Shown: positions 33,260-42,945, counted from the first letter of the stretch. The stretch is DNA of 64,000 bases from Legionellaceae bacterium (GCA_029212505.1 JARGOS010000003.1:91910-155909), one strand, 5' to 3'. Program-made: numbers and translations. The notes: generated from the sequence alone by a model not told the origin.

Positions 33260-34117
33260 ATGCTTCAAATAGGACAGTTTAATCAATTGCGTATTGTTAA
33301 AGAAGTAGCGTTTGGCATGTATCTTGATGGGTATGATTGGGGTGAGATTTTGCTGCCTCGCAAAGTTGTTCCAAAAGATGCAAAAATTGGCGATCGTGTT
33401 GATGTATTTATTTATTTTGATTCGGAAGATAAAATCATTGCGACCACCAAGCGGCCTAAAATGACCCTCGGGCAGTGTGCTTTTTTGAAAGTGATTGATG
33501 TCAATCGTGTGGGGGCGTTTCTTGATTGGGGGCTCGATAAAGATTTGTTGGTACCTAAAGCAGAGCAGCGTAGGCCTATGCAGCAAGATAAATCTTATTT
33601 GGTGTGTTTAAAACAGGATGATCAACACCGCTTGGTTGCGAGCTCAAAGTTGGATTATTGTTTAGATAAAACACCGGTATGCGTTAAGACGGGCGATGAA
33701 GTGGATTTATTGGTGGCCGAAACAACGGACTTAGGCACCAAAGTTATCGTGAATCATACGCATTGGGGTTTAATTTATGCGAGTGATATGTTTCAAACGT
33801 TACAGTATGGCCAGCGTACACGAGGTTATATTAAAACCGTTCGAAGTGATGGCAAGCTCGATGTGGTGTTAAGAAAATTAGGGCATCATAACATTCCTGA
33901 GTTAGCTCAGCGCATTTTAGAGGCTTTAAAGCAGGCGGATGGCTTTTTAGCAGTTCACGATAAAAGTTCACCTGAAGAAATTAAGCATGCATTTAACGAA
34001 AGCAAAAAGAATTTTAAGCATGCAATTGGCACGCTATATAAGCAAGGAGTGATTCGTATTGAACCTCAGGGTATTCGTTTAGTTGACCCTATGAATGACT
34101 CGAGCGCTCATGAGTAA
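33260..34117 (+). CDS. S1-type RNA-binding protein (CvfB/YitL family)
   Basis: A 285-residue cytoplasmic protein made of tandem S1-like OB folds and a C-terminal winged-helix domain, as in CvfB. Key stretches are GMYLDGYDWGEILLPRKVVP, VGAFLDWGLDKDLLVPKAEQ and GLIYASDMFQTLQYGQRTRGYI, and the C-terminal wHTH FNESKKNFKHAIGTLYKQG. Family members influence virulence and translation in Firmicutes; the role in gammaproteobacteria is unknown. It is divergent from the giant gene across a 164-bp gap. Confidence 0.85.
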   Translation: MLQIGQFNQLRIVKEVAFGMYLDGYDWGEILLPRKVVPKDAKIGDRVDVFIYFDSEDKIIATTKRPKMTLGQCAFLKVIDVNRVGAFLDWGLDKDLLVPKAEQRRPMQQDKSYLVCLKQDDQHRLVASSKLDYCLDKTPVCVKTGDEVDLLVAETTDLGTKVIVNHTHWGLIYASDMFQTLQYGQRTRGYIKTVRSDGKLDVVLRKLGHHNIPELAQRILEALKQADGFLAVHDKSSPEEIKHAFNESKKNFKHAIGTLYKQGVIRIEPQGIRLVDPMNDSSAHE

Positions 34118-34222
34118 AAAAAACAGCATGATGAAAAAAATGAAAATGCATTTGAAATGTGGCGCATGCATGGTTAGAATGAGGCTTATTCCTGCCTTAT
34201 CGTTGAACATGGATTGCTCAAT

Positions 34223-34561
34223 ATGATTTATAGAATTATACTTGCAGTTGCTGTACTTTTGGTTTCTTCTGTCAGTTTTGCTTGTCCTCAAGCAACCCCA
34301 ACCAATGCTCCTAATTTTTGTGCGACGTTTCGCGTGGCGGCCAAATGCCATTGTACAGCCGGGTTGCCTGCGGCGATGTGTGGAAAAATGAGTTATTTAT
34401 ATCAGCGATTGTTGATTATATTTGGTTCTTTAGAAAGTGCTTGTGAATATCAGCATGACACCACAAAAGAAAGCTGTATTGACTCGTGGAATTGTTACTT
34501 GCATGGAGGAAAAAACATGGATGGTAATTTATGCAGTGGTACGGGTCGGGCGTGCAGCTGA
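34223..34561 (+). CDS. Small secreted cysteine-rich protein
   Basis: Not recognised. From ATG 34223 the product has 112 residues with a signal peptide (MIYRIILAVAVLLVSSVSFA, cut before CPQ) and about nine cysteines in the mature part (FCATFRVAAKCHC, MCGKM, ESC, WNCYLHGG, GRACS). It is probably periplasmic or secreted and disulfide bonded. The stop codon shares one base with the ATG of the next gene (TGATG), so the two genes are coupled. Confidence 0.6.
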   Translation: MIYRIILAVAVLLVSSVSFACPQATPTNAPNFCATFRVAAKCHCTAGLPAAMCGKMSYLYQRLLIIFGSLESACEYQHDTTKESCIDSWNCYLHGGKNMDGNLCSGTGRACS

Positions 34562-35211
34562 TGCGAAATGTGTTGTTATGTAGCATGCTTTTATGGGCAG
34601 GCTGCGCAAGCTCCGGTGATGCGGGTTCAAAACTTCCTGATACGCATGCTTTTTATATTGGCGCAAATGGGGGGTATGGTTCGACAACCTGGATGGGATT
34701 GGTTCCTGAAATCGAGAATCAAAACATGGTACTCACCATGTCAACACCGATGGATGTACAAGAGGGTGGTGCGGTGTGGGGCGGATTTGCAGGTATAGAA
34801 TTCACGCCTTATTTTGCGTTGGAAGCAAATTATCTTGCGTACCCTGATGCGACGGTCTTTTTTGATAGCGAAAGTTTTTTTGCATTCGAGAATGACGATC
34901 GAACCGAGTTGAACACAAAAACACAAGCGATTTCGTTGATGGCCAAGGTGATGCTGACGCTACCCAAAACTACCGTACGTTTTTATTCAAGTTTTGGTAT
35001 AGGCGGTATACATCGTGATGATGAGATCAATAATGTTTGGATTGCATCACCTTCGTTTGGTGTAGGCTTTAATTATTTATTTACCAAGCATATCATGGGT
35101 GAAGTTGTCGGTAATTATATGTCGGGCTACGGTACGTCAGAAATTAACCCAGCTAAAGATTATGTGCCTTTTTTATACTCAGCTTATGCGCGCATTGCGT
35201 ATCGGGTATAA
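34561..35211 (+). CDS. Outer-membrane beta-barrel lipoprotein
   Basis: From ATG 34561 the 216-residue product starts with a lipobox signal (LLWAGCASS). It continues as an eight-strand-type barrel: FYIGANGGYGSTTW, GGFAGIEFTPYFALEANYLAY, SLMAKVMLTLPKTTVRFYSSFGIGG, SFGVGFNYLFTKHIMGEVVGNY, and a terminal aromatic-rich strand ending AYARIAYRV. A longer frame opens at 34531 but lacks the lipoprotein signal at its start. A lipid anchor plus OmpA-like barrel is uncommon. It converges on the MMPL gene 6 bp away. Confidence 0.65.
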   Translation: MRNVLLCSMLLWAGCASSGDAGSKLPDTHAFYIGANGGYGSTTWMGLVPEIENQNMVLTMSTPMDVQEGGAVWGGFAGIEFTPYFALEANYLAYPDATVFFDSESFFAFENDDRTELNTKTQAISLMAKVMLTLPKTTVRFYSSFGIGGIHRDDEINNVWIASPSFGVGFNYLFTKHIMGEVVGNYMSGYGTSEINPAKDYVPFLYSAYARIAYRV

Positions 35212-35217
35212 TCAAGC

Positions 35218-37464
35218 TTAAGGCAGTAATTTATCCAGCCACTTAGGTAAGTACCAATTCCAGCTTTTGAGTAAAACCATGGTGGACGGTACTAAAAGCG
35301 TTCGAATAACAAAAGCATCCACGGCAATGGCCACCGCAATGCCAAGCCCAAACTCTTTGACCATCAGCACATCGGCTGTCATAAACGAACCACATAAACA
35401 AATCACAATCAGGGCTGCACTGGTAATGATACGACTGCTTTGCTCGATCCCAAAAATAATACTGGCTTGATTATCTTGTGTTTTTTTATAGTGCTCCTGA
35501 ATTCGTGTGAGCAAAAAGACTTCGTAATCCATCGAAAAGCCAAAGATGGCGCAAAATATAATAATCACCAACGTGACATCGAGCATGCCTTGAGGTTGAA
35601 AATTAAGAAACTCATGAAAATGTCCTTCTTGGAAGATAAACACAAGTACGCCATAACATGCCGAAATACTTAAAACATTCATGAAGATTGCCTTGAATGG
35701 CAAAAATAGCGAGCGCAGCAACAGCAGTAAAATTACGTACGTTAATCCCATCACCCAGAGTGCAGCATATGGAAACATATCGATGATGGCTTGCATGACA
35801 TCCATGTTTTGTACAGGAACCCCGGTTATTTGTAGGGTTAAATCTTTGCCTGGGTTCATGGCTCTTAGATCTTGAATTAAAGCTCGGGTTTCGTTGGAAT
35901 CAGCCTCGTAATGACTAATAACACGAATGACTGAAAATTGCTCACCCGTCGTGGTCGCTAGAAGCTGCTTCATGCCTTTGCTTTCGCGTTGTTCAGCTGA
36001 CATATAGAGTTCTTGATATTGGCGACGCAATAACCTTGGTGTAGTAGTCACAATACTGCCAACACGCTCGATGGCTGCGTGTTTTTCAAGTTTTCGTGTA
36101 AGGTCATAGAGCTCAGATATATGGTGCGGTGACAAAATAGATTTTTTATCCGTTGTGGAGACAAGCAGTAGAATGGGTGATAGTTCGGTTTTAGAAAAGT
36201 TTTTTTCAAATTCATCAAAAAATTGGCGGCTTTCGGAGTGCTTAGGAACAATTTTAAAATCAGATACGCCAAAATTAACGTTAAAAAATGAATAACCTAA
36301 AATTAATAAGATACCCAGGCTAAGTGCAAAAAAGGTGAAGGGCTTGCTAACAACATAAGTTGCTAAATTACGCCATGCATGATGTTTACACGTTTCTTCA
36401 GGTTGTATTTTTCTTACCGCCCATCGGTCAATCCCATGATGAACAACGGCAAGAATAGCCGGAAGCAGGGTTAAGGCCAACATCACGGCGATAAAAACAG
36501 CCGTTAAACCCCCTACACCTATTGAAAATAAGATATTAATAGGAAATAAGAGCAGCGCACTTAAGCTTGCAAAAACAGCTAGACCACTAAAAAAGATAGC
36601 ACGGCCTGCGGTCGCAAACGTGACGGTGATCGCATCCATGATAGACGTTTGTTGCTTTAATTCGCTGCGAAAACGAAAAATAATAAATAAAGAATAATCC
36701 AAGCTCAGACATAAACCGAGCAACAGCGCGATATTCAGCGTAAAGATGGATAAAGTAAAAATATTCCCTAAAAAATAAAGCATGGTGAGTATGATTAATG
36801 CACATCCTCCTCCCAGGCTCATAGGAATCAAAGTGGCCACTAACGTACCAAAAATAACAATCAGAACGACGGTTGTCACCGGAATGGCAACAGCATCTGC
36901 TTGATATAAATCTTTTTGTGTTTGTGCGTTAATCCCTTCGGTGAAAATACGTTCACCGCCAATAGAAATCTTTATTTTGGATGTTTTATCGAGTTTATCA
37001 GGTATTTTGATTGTATTTTTGAATTGTTTAAGCAAGCTTGAACTCATGGGCTCGGTGCTTTTAAATAAAATCACAGCATAGGCACTGTGTTTGTCGTTAG
37101 AGATTTGTTGTGTGTTATCTTCAGGGTAAATAATTTCATGTGCAATAGGAAAATTTTTTAATTCAGATAGCGAAGCATGCATTGCATTCCTAATTTTGGG
37201 GTTGGTTACAAGTGCCTCGGGGCTGTGATAAAGCACTAAAAAGCGATTGTCTCGTGTATAACCCAGGTTTTGATTGATGAACTGCTTGGCGCGTGTACTG
37301 TCGGCATGCTCAGCGACAAACCCGGTGGATTTAAACGGTGTTAAAATCTGAGGAACAAAAGGAACGCAAAGTGCTGCAACAAGAAGCCAAGTTAAAATAA
37401 ATGCAATTCTATAGCGATAAATAAAGCGGCCCATAGAAGCAAAGATATCGTTTTTGTAGATCAT
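35218..37464 (-). CDS. MMPL-type RND transporter
   Basis: A 748-residue inner-membrane exporter of the MMPL/hydrophobe RND branch. Two halves each have one membrane helix, a large periplasmic loop and five or more further helices. The proton-relay Asp-Tyr pairs are visible in CLSLDYSLFI (first half) and GFSMDYEVFL (second half). No membrane-fusion or outer-membrane partner is adjacent. It is divergent from the GNAT-NRPS pair across 123 bp, so export of that pathway's product is a reasonable inference; hopanoid or lipid transport is an alternative. Confidence 0.85.
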   Translation of the reverse strand: MIYKNDIFASMGRFIYRYRIAFILTWLLVAALCVPFVPQILTPFKSTGFVAEHADSTRAKQFINQNLGYTRDNRFLVLYHSPEALVTNPKIRNAMHASLSELKNFPIAHEIIYPEDNTQQISNDKHSAYAVILFKSTEPMSSSLLKQFKNTIKIPDKLDKTSKIKISIGGERIFTEGINAQTQKDLYQADAVAIPVTTVVLIVIFGTLVATLIPMSLGGGCALIILTMLYFLGNIFTLSIFTLNIALLLGLCLSLDYSLFIIFRFRSELKQQTSIMDAITVTFATAGRAIFFSGLAVFASLSALLLFPINILFSIGVGGLTAVFIAVMLALTLLPAILAVVHHGIDRWAVRKIQPEETCKHHAWRNLATYVVSKPFTFFALSLGILLILGYSFFNVNFGVSDFKIVPKHSESRQFFDEFEKNFSKTELSPILLLVSTTDKKSILSPHHISELYDLTRKLEKHAAIERVGSIVTTTPRLLRRQYQELYMSAEQRESKGMKQLLATTTGEQFSVIRVISHYEADSNETRALIQDLRAMNPGKDLTLQITGVPVQNMDVMQAIIDMFPYAALWVMGLTYVILLLLLRSLFLPFKAIFMNVLSISACYGVLVFIFQEGHFHEFLNFQPQGMLDVTLVIIIFCAIFGFSMDYEVFLLTRIQEHYKKTQDNQASIIFGIEQSSRIITSAALIVICLCGSFMTADVLMVKEFGLGIAVAIAVDAFVIRTLLVPSTMVLLKSWNWYLPKWLDKLLP

Positions 37465-37587
37465 ATTAAATCCATAAAGATTAATTTATATACCGTAAGT
37501 ATATGCAATATTTCAAAAATGCAAGCGTTTTTTTGTAAATTTGCTCAATAGGTTGTTTTATTTTATATCGAATCTATAGTTATATTT

Positions 37588-38439
37588 ATGAATAAAAATT
37601 ATTTGATAACACACATGAAGCAAGCTGAGGTTGATCGGGTGATCGAATGGTCTCGTCGAGCCGGTTGGAATCCTGGTTTGCATGATGCACGTTGTTTTTA
37701 TGCAGCCGATCCACAAGGTTTTTTTATTGGAAAGCTTGACGGTCAACCCATCGCTGTGGGTTCTGCTGTAGTGTACGATGATGCGTTTGCTTTTTGTGGG
37801 TGCTATATGGTTGACCCAGCGTTTCGAGGTCAAGGTTACGGTCTCGCTTTAACCCATCAACGCTTAGCTTATATCAAGCCGCGTAATGCCGGCCTGGATG
37901 GTGTGCTCCATATGCTTAAAAAATATGAGCGTTTGGGTTACGTTATTGCGCATTATAATGCACGTTATGAAATTCAATCTGATCTCATCCAAGATAAGCC
38001 TTCTAAGGCAAATATTGTATCGGTTGAGAATATACCGTTTTCCTGCTTGTCTGCCTATGATAGGCAACATTTTCCAGCACCACGAGAAAAGTTTCTGAGG
38101 TGTTGGATTACTCAACCAGGGTCAGTAAGTTTAGGCTTTATGCTGGAGGGCAGGTTATGCGGCTATGGCGTGATTAGGCCATGTCAAACTGGATTTAAAA
38201 TTGGGCCTCTATTTGCGAATCATGCTTCGATTGCACATGCTTTATTTTTGAACCTTATTCAGCATGCAGCAGGTGATGTTGTGTATTTAGATTGCCCTAC
38301 GCACAATCCTGATGCGATGGCGTTGGTGAAGCAATATAATTTAAAACAAGTATTTGAAACAGCACGTATGTATTTAAGGGGTGAGCCGGATCTTCCAATA
38401 AGACATATTTATGGTATCACGTCGTTTGAACTAGGGTAG
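37588..38439 (+). CDS. GNAT-family N-acetyltransferase with YitH-like C-terminal domain
   Basis: A 283-residue cytoplasmic acyltransferase. The N-terminal GNAT domain (about 1-130) has the acetyl-CoA loop FRGQGYGLALT and the preceding strand FCGCYMVDP. The C-terminal half (about 140-283) resembles the second domain of YitH-type proteins (GPLFANHASIAHALFLNL, VYLDCPTHNPDA). It ends 22 bp before the NRPS start, with only the NRPS ribosome-binding site between, so the two are very likely cotranscribed. It may modify the substrate or product of the NRPS. Confidence 0.8.
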   Translation: MNKNYLITHMKQAEVDRVIEWSRRAGWNPGLHDARCFYAADPQGFFIGKLDGQPIAVGSAVVYDDAFAFCGCYMVDPAFRGQGYGLALTHQRLAYIKPRNAGLDGVLHMLKKYERLGYVIAHYNARYEIQSDLIQDKPSKANIVSVENIPFSCLSAYDRQHFPAPREKFLRCWITQPGSVSLGFMLEGRLCGYGVIRPCQTGFKIGPLFANHASIAHALFLNLIQHAAGDVVYLDCPTHNPDAMALVKQYNLKQVFETARMYLRGEPDLPIRHIYGITSFELG

Positions 38440-38461
38440 GCAGCGCAAGGAGTACTTCAGA

Positions 38462-41400
38462 ATGGATGCTATGCGTGAAAATAAGTCGTCATATCAAAAA
38501 GGCTCATCATGCGTTGTCGATCGGAGTTTAATCCCTGTATTTTTAGAGCATGTGCGTGCAACGCCCGATAAGCTTGCTGTCATAAGCTCCCATGCATCAT
38601 GGACGTATCAGGATTTATGTGATGATATGCTTGCTTGGATGCATCGGCTGAATGCTTTAAGTGAGATTAGTGCACCCGTGATCTTATGTTTGCATCGTAC
38701 GCCTGTCGTACTTTCACTTTTACTGGCTTTGCAATTGCTGGAAAAGGCGTACATTCCTGTTGATCCCGAAACACCGTACGATCGAATACGTGCAATCTGT
38801 GAAGACAGTCATGCCGCTTTATTGCTTCATGATGCAACAAATCATGAGGTGTACGCGAGCCTGCCTTGCAATGTGTGGGCACTGGCTGATTTAGAACGTG
38901 CAGGCTATACTCAAAACGATGAGTTAATACCCTATCACTCAAGCCCTGATTCTAAAGCACTTGCTTATGTTATTTATACATCAGGATCAACCGGGACACC
39001 CAAAGGTGTATGTGTTTCGCGGGGCGCTTTAGATAATTTTTTGACGAGTATGTCGCATAATTTTTTAAACGAACCGGATGCGATGGTGTTGGCAACCACA
39101 ACGTTCACGTTTGATATTGCTGCGTTAGAATTATTTTTACCTATTTGGCAGAATAAAACCTTATTTTTAGCCAATGAAGTGGAACATAAAGATCCTTTAT
39201 GTATCGAACAAATTTTAAAAAAATATCCAGTCACGCTTTTGCAGGGCACACCCTCGTTTTGGAGTATGTTGCATTATTCGGGTTGGCAAGGGAAGCGCGA
39301 TTTGGTTGCTTTATGCGGAGGCGAGCCTTTAACGCCGGAAGTAGCAGCGTTTTTATTACCTCATGTTTCAGAATTATGGAATATGTACGGTCCAACCGAG
39401 GCCACAATTTGGTGCTCTTTAAAAAAAATTACATCAGATAGGCTTATTTCGGTGGGTAAACCTATCCATAATTTAGACATGTGTGTGTTAGATGCTTCGA
39501 TGCAGGTTGTGCCTGTTGGCTGTAAAGGTGAGTTATACATTGGTGGCTTAGGTTTGGCTGAAGGCTATATGGGGCAAGAAGCTCTAACGAAAGAGCGGTT
39601 TGTTATGAATCCCGCCGCACATGTAGATAAGCCGCGTTTGTATCGTACGGGAGACGTTGCTTCCATGAACGAAAACGATGAGTTTATTATCTATGGCCGA
39701 GTCGATAATCAAGTCAAATTACATGGTTATCGGATTGAGCTGGAAGATATTGAGGCGCACATTAAACGTCGTGTGGGGGTTCGTGATTGCGCGGTTTTGG
39801 TTCATGATGAACAGTTGGTTGCGTATATATGTCGGGCAAATAAAACATCGTATTCAGAAGACGCGGTGAAGCAGAGTTTAGCGCAAGAATTACCTGATTT
39901 TATGCTGCCTAAGCGATTTATCTATCTTGAAAAATTACCGTTGAACAGTAGCGGAAAACTAAATCGTCATGCTTTATTGAAGCCTGAACAAACACACCAA
40001 CATGAATTAACACATGTAACATGTATGCAAGCGTCGTTATTAAATATTTGGTGCGAGGCTTTAGGTTTAGTCGGTATGAGCATTGAGGATAATTTTTTTG
40101 AGTTAGGCGGGCATTCGTTAGTTGCTGTACGTATTGTTGTCAGTGTTAAGAAAATATTAGGCAAAGACGTCAGTGTGTTTGATCTTTATCAAGCACCGTC
40201 GGTTCTTGAGTTCAGTGAACGTGTGCGCATGGCCCCTGACTATGAAGATGAAGCTCATGTGAAGCATAAACAACACGATGCATCGTGGATGCCGCTAACC
40301 GATTTTCAATTTGTGTTATGGATTTCGAACTTATTTGATGCCAAAGTTAAAAAACTCAATGTTGTGGGGCGTCGTCGCATTCAATGCCCATTAGATCCCG
40401 TTATATTGAATAGGGCGTTACAGGCCGTGATCCAAAAACACGATGCTTTGTCGTATGCTATTCATCGATTTTTGCCGATTCAAAAAAAACAATCACGCCA
40501 AATCATCGCTTGGGAAGAGCATGTATTTTTAGATGACGATCAACAGGAATTTGTAGAAACAAACCTGAACCAGTCACTTCAAGCATTACATGATTATCAG
40601 GGTTGGTCTAATAAAAAGCCTTTTCTCCGAGCCAAGTTATTTCAATTAAACAATGGTTGCACCGAGCTTCAATTAGCCATGCCGCATATGGTTTCTGATC
40701 AGCAATCGTTAGAAATTCTATTTCGTGATTTGTCAAACGCTTATTTATTTTATTTGCGAAACCCACGAGCCAATACACGACTTGAATCGCATGTATTTGA
40801 GTCCTATGTTCATCATGAATCACAGGTTGTACGAGCATCAGTAGAACAAGACGACGTTTTTTGGTCGAAATATTTGCGAGATGCTGAGCTCTTCTCATTT
40901 CCTAAAATGCATGTTGTGTCCGATATGAAAAAAGCAGATCATGATTATTCATCTTTCTTTGAGATTGATGAAGCGCAACAACGTGTGTGGCGTAATTTTT
41001 GTGTCAAACATGCAGTGACTTTAAGCGATTTACTTTGTGCATCTGTGGGAATTGCGTTGCAGCGTTGCTGTCAAGATGATGTTGAGATACCTCAGCGCTT
41101 ATTTATTAATAGTGTTAATTCGACACGTGAGCAGCAATGTTATGATCATGTGATTGGGTGCTTTTTGCGCTCTCAGGCGATTAAATTAGATTTAGGTGGA
41201 GACAACACGCTGCTAAAGCTTGCAAAACAAGTGCAGCGTTCAGCAAGGGAGACATCCAGACATCAATATTCTTCAAGTCTTGTGAAGTTAGCGGCGGTGG
41301 GCGATTTAAATTGCTCGAAACAAAGCATAAAATCATGTTTGATCGCATGTATCGAGAAGATATGCGCACGCATCAGTAACAAACCTTATCATTTGAGTTT

Positions 41401-41701
41401 ACCTATTTTGAATGCTTGCAAACGCCTTGCGAATCTCGATTCCGATCGGGGATTTGTTGTGAACGTGAATATATGGAGTAGTTTTTTTTCAGAGCATGAG
41501 CAGGATGCAAGTAAGTTGTTTGGTGCTGATTGTTGTCCGATTCATGTAGAGCACGAAGATGTATTTAATATTGATGATGTGCTTGATGTGTGCTTATTTA
41601 AAGATGTGGCGACAAATACGGCCTATCTTGCCTTATCTGCAAATCTAAAACCTAATTTCCGTGAGCATTTGGGTCAAGCCATGCTGAGTATTCTTCATTG
41701 A
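38462..41701 (+). CDS. Single-module nonribosomal peptide synthetase (A-T-C)
   Basis: A 1079-residue protein. The adenylation domain (about 20-510) has YTSGSTGTPKGV, TFTFDIAALELF, WNMYGPTEATIW, YRTGDV and LPLNSSGKLNR. A thiolation domain (about 520-590) carries the phosphopantetheine serine Ser552 in LGGHSLVAV. A condensation domain (about 610-1075) has a divergent HHxxxDG motif, PHMVSDQ; the second histidine (H742) and the aspartate (D746) remain. The A-T-C order, with C last and no thioesterase, means the amino acid on T would be condensed with a free amine or another acceptor. AGGAG at 38448-38452 supports ATG 38462. No phosphopantetheinyl transferase is in the window. Substrate not assigned. 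Confidence 0.88.
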   Translation: MDAMRENKSSYQKGSSCVVDRSLIPVFLEHVRATPDKLAVISSHASWTYQDLCDDMLAWMHRLNALSEISAPVILCLHRTPVVLSLLLALQLLEKAYIPVDPETPYDRIRAICEDSHAALLLHDATNHEVYASLPCNVWALADLERAGYTQNDELIPYHSSPDSKALAYVIYTSGSTGTPKGVCVSRGALDNFLTSMSHNFLNEPDAMVLATTTFTFDIAALELFLPIWQNKTLFLANEVEHKDPLCIEQILKKYPVTLLQGTPSFWSMLHYSGWQGKRDLVALCGGEPLTPEVAAFLLPHVSELWNMYGPTEATIWCSLKKITSDRLISVGKPIHNLDMCVLDASMQVVPVGCKGELYIGGLGLAEGYMGQEALTKERFVMNPAAHVDKPRLYRTGDVASMNENDEFIIYGRVDNQVKLHGYRIELEDIEAHIKRRVGVRDCAVLVHDEQLVAYICRANKTSYSEDAVKQSLAQELPDFMLPKRFIYLEKLPLNSSGKLNRHALLKPEQTHQHELTHVTCMQASLLNIWCEALGLVGMSIEDNFFELGGHSLVAVRIVVSVKKILGKDVSVFDLYQAPSVLEFSERVRMAPDYEDEAHVKHKQHDASWMPLTDFQFVLWISNLFDAKVKKLNVVGRRRIQCPLDPVILNRALQAVIQKHDALSYAIHRFLPIQKKQSRQIIAWEEHVFLDDDQQEFVETNLNQSLQALHDYQGWSNKKPFLRAKLFQLNNGCTELQLAMPHMVSDQQSLEILFRDLSNAYLFYLRNPRANTRLESHVFESYVHHESQVVRASVEQDDVFWSKYLRDAELFSFPKMHVVSDMKKADHDYSSFFEIDEAQQRVWRNFCVKHAVTLSDLLCASVGIALQRCCQDDVEIPQRLFINSVNSTREQQCYDHVIGCFLRSQAIKLDLGGDNTLLKLAKQVQRSARETSRHQYSSSLVKLAAVGDLNCSKQSIKSCLIACIEKICARISNKPYHLSLPILNACKRLANLDSDRGFVVNVNIWSSFFSEHEQDASKLFGADCCPIHVEHEDVFNIDDVLDVCLFKDVATNTAYLALSANLKPNFREHLGQAMLSILH

Positions 41702-41714
41702 ATCTGGTCCTTCC

Positions 41715-41750
41715 CACAACATAGGTTGTGTTGACTAGTTCTTAGTCACA
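41715..41750 (+). promoter_or_regulatory. Two overlapping stem-loops between NRPS and NTPDase genes
   Basis: CACAAC-ATAG-GTTGTG (41715-41730) forms one hairpin. A second, TTGTG..GACTA-loop-TAGTC-ACAA (about 41726-41750), shares the GTTGTG arm, so the two are mutually exclusive. No clear T-run follows, so this is a weak terminator or a leader structure of the NTPDase gene. Confidence 0.35.
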
Positions 41751-41789
41751 AAGTAAACTTCTGTAAACTTTGATTAGGCACCCTGTATT

Positions 41790-42917
41790 ATGCTTCGTTC
41801 TGTCATTTTTATGTTGATATCCTGCGGTTTACTTGGTGATGTGATGGCTTTTGAGGCACCATCGCTTCAAAAATGTACCATGGGTGTGGTTGATGTTGGA
41901 AGTACCGGCTCGCGTTTACATATTTATGATTATGATTGTGAGGATCCTGAAGGGCATACGCACGAAGTTTGGTCAAAAAAAATCACACCGGGATTTGCAT
42001 CGCTTGAGCCGATGCAAGCGGTCATTGATCCATATTTAAAAAGTTTATTTAATGGTGCGCCAGAGCATATGCCTGTTTATTTTTATGCGACAGCAGGCAT
42101 GCGTTTACTCTCTCACGAACAACAACAAGCGCATTACGCTGCAGCTCAACATTGGTTTCAGCAATCTCATTGGGATCTTATCGAAGCAAAAACCATCACG
42201 GGCCGTGAGGAAGGCGTGTTTGCTTGGCTTGCTGTAAACCATGAACGGAACATCGTGTCGGGTGATGTACAAGAAGATATTGGGGTGATGGATATGGGTG
42301 GCGCTTCGGTGCAAATTGTGGCATCCGTCGCATCGTCAGAGGGAAAAAATCCTGAAGATATCGTGCATGTTAAAGTGCATCATCAAGATATCACGCTGTT
42401 TGTGCGTAGTTTTTTAGGGCTGGGTGCAACCTTGGTTGGTCAGCAGTTTTTAAACAGCCCAGCCTGTTTTCCTGAAGGTTATCCACTCCCGAATGGTTCG
42501 GTCGGGCATGGTGACGCAGGGCATTGCGAAGCATCTATTAGCCAATTGATTAATCAAGTTCATACTGTAAATAAAATTATACAGCCTGTGTTAGCGATTG
42601 AAACACCCAAAACGTGGTATGTACTGGGCGGTTTAGCTTATTTGCTTAAAGAAGAACCTTTCCGTCGAGATGAGCTGGGTGCAACAAATGCATGGCTTTT
42701 GGAACAGGCAAATACAAGTGTATGCCGCCGCTCTTGGTCAGACTTACGTGTCGATTATCCTAATAATGAGCGGCTTTCACTGAGTTGTTTTCGAGCGTCG
42801 TATTATCATGCGTTAATTGAAAAAGGGTATGGGTTAAGTGCAGATAAATCCATTTATCTTACATCACATGATGAAGAAACCGATTGGACTTTAGGTGTGG
42901 TCTTGCATCGGCACTAG
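41790..42917 (+). CDS. Secreted GDA1/CD39-family nucleoside triphosphate diphosphohydrolase
   Basis: A 375-residue exported enzyme that hydrolyses extracellular or vacuolar nucleoside tri- and diphosphates. A signal peptide (about 1-20, cut near VMA/FEA) is followed by the apyrase conserved regions: DVGSTGSRLHIY (ACR1), FYATAGMRLL (ACR2), ITGREEGVFAWLAVN (ACR3), GVMDMGGASVQI (ACR4) and a C-terminal region near WYVLGGLAYL. All five are present, so it should be active. The family is mainly eukaryotic; in bacteria a known case is the Legionella pneumophila enzyme that supports intracellular growth. It is followed 28 bp later by a tRNA gene. Confidence 0.92.
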   Translation: MLRSVIFMLISCGLLGDVMAFEAPSLQKCTMGVVDVGSTGSRLHIYDYDCEDPEGHTHEVWSKKITPGFASLEPMQAVIDPYLKSLFNGAPEHMPVYFYATAGMRLLSHEQQQAHYAAAQHWFQQSHWDLIEAKTITGREEGVFAWLAVNHERNIVSGDVQEDIGVMDMGGASVQIVASVASSEGKNPEDIVHVKVHHQDITLFVRSFLGLGATLVGQQFLNSPACFPEGYPLPNGSVGHGDAGHCEASISQLINQVHTVNKIIQPVLAIETPKTWYVLGGLAYLLKEEPFRRDELGATNAWLLEQANTSVCRRSWSDLRVDYPNNERLSLSCFRASYYHALIEKGYGLSADKSIYLTSHDEETDWTLGVVLHRH

Positions 42918-42932
42918 TCATCGATATATACT
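42903..42932 (+). promoter_or_regulatory. Candidate tRNA-Thr promoter
   Basis: TTGCAT (42903-42908) and TATACT (42927-42932) are separated by 18 bp, ending 13 bp before the tRNA. The -35 lies inside the end of the NTPDase gene. Confidence 0.4.
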
Positions 42933-42945
42933 ACGCTTCCTTCTT

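Noticed and set aside
34138..34236. 32-codon ATG frame before the Cys-rich gene, with a stop overlapping that gene
   Set aside because: Composition is Met/Lys-rich, it has no ribosome-binding site, and nothing supports it except the overlap; too weak to annotate.
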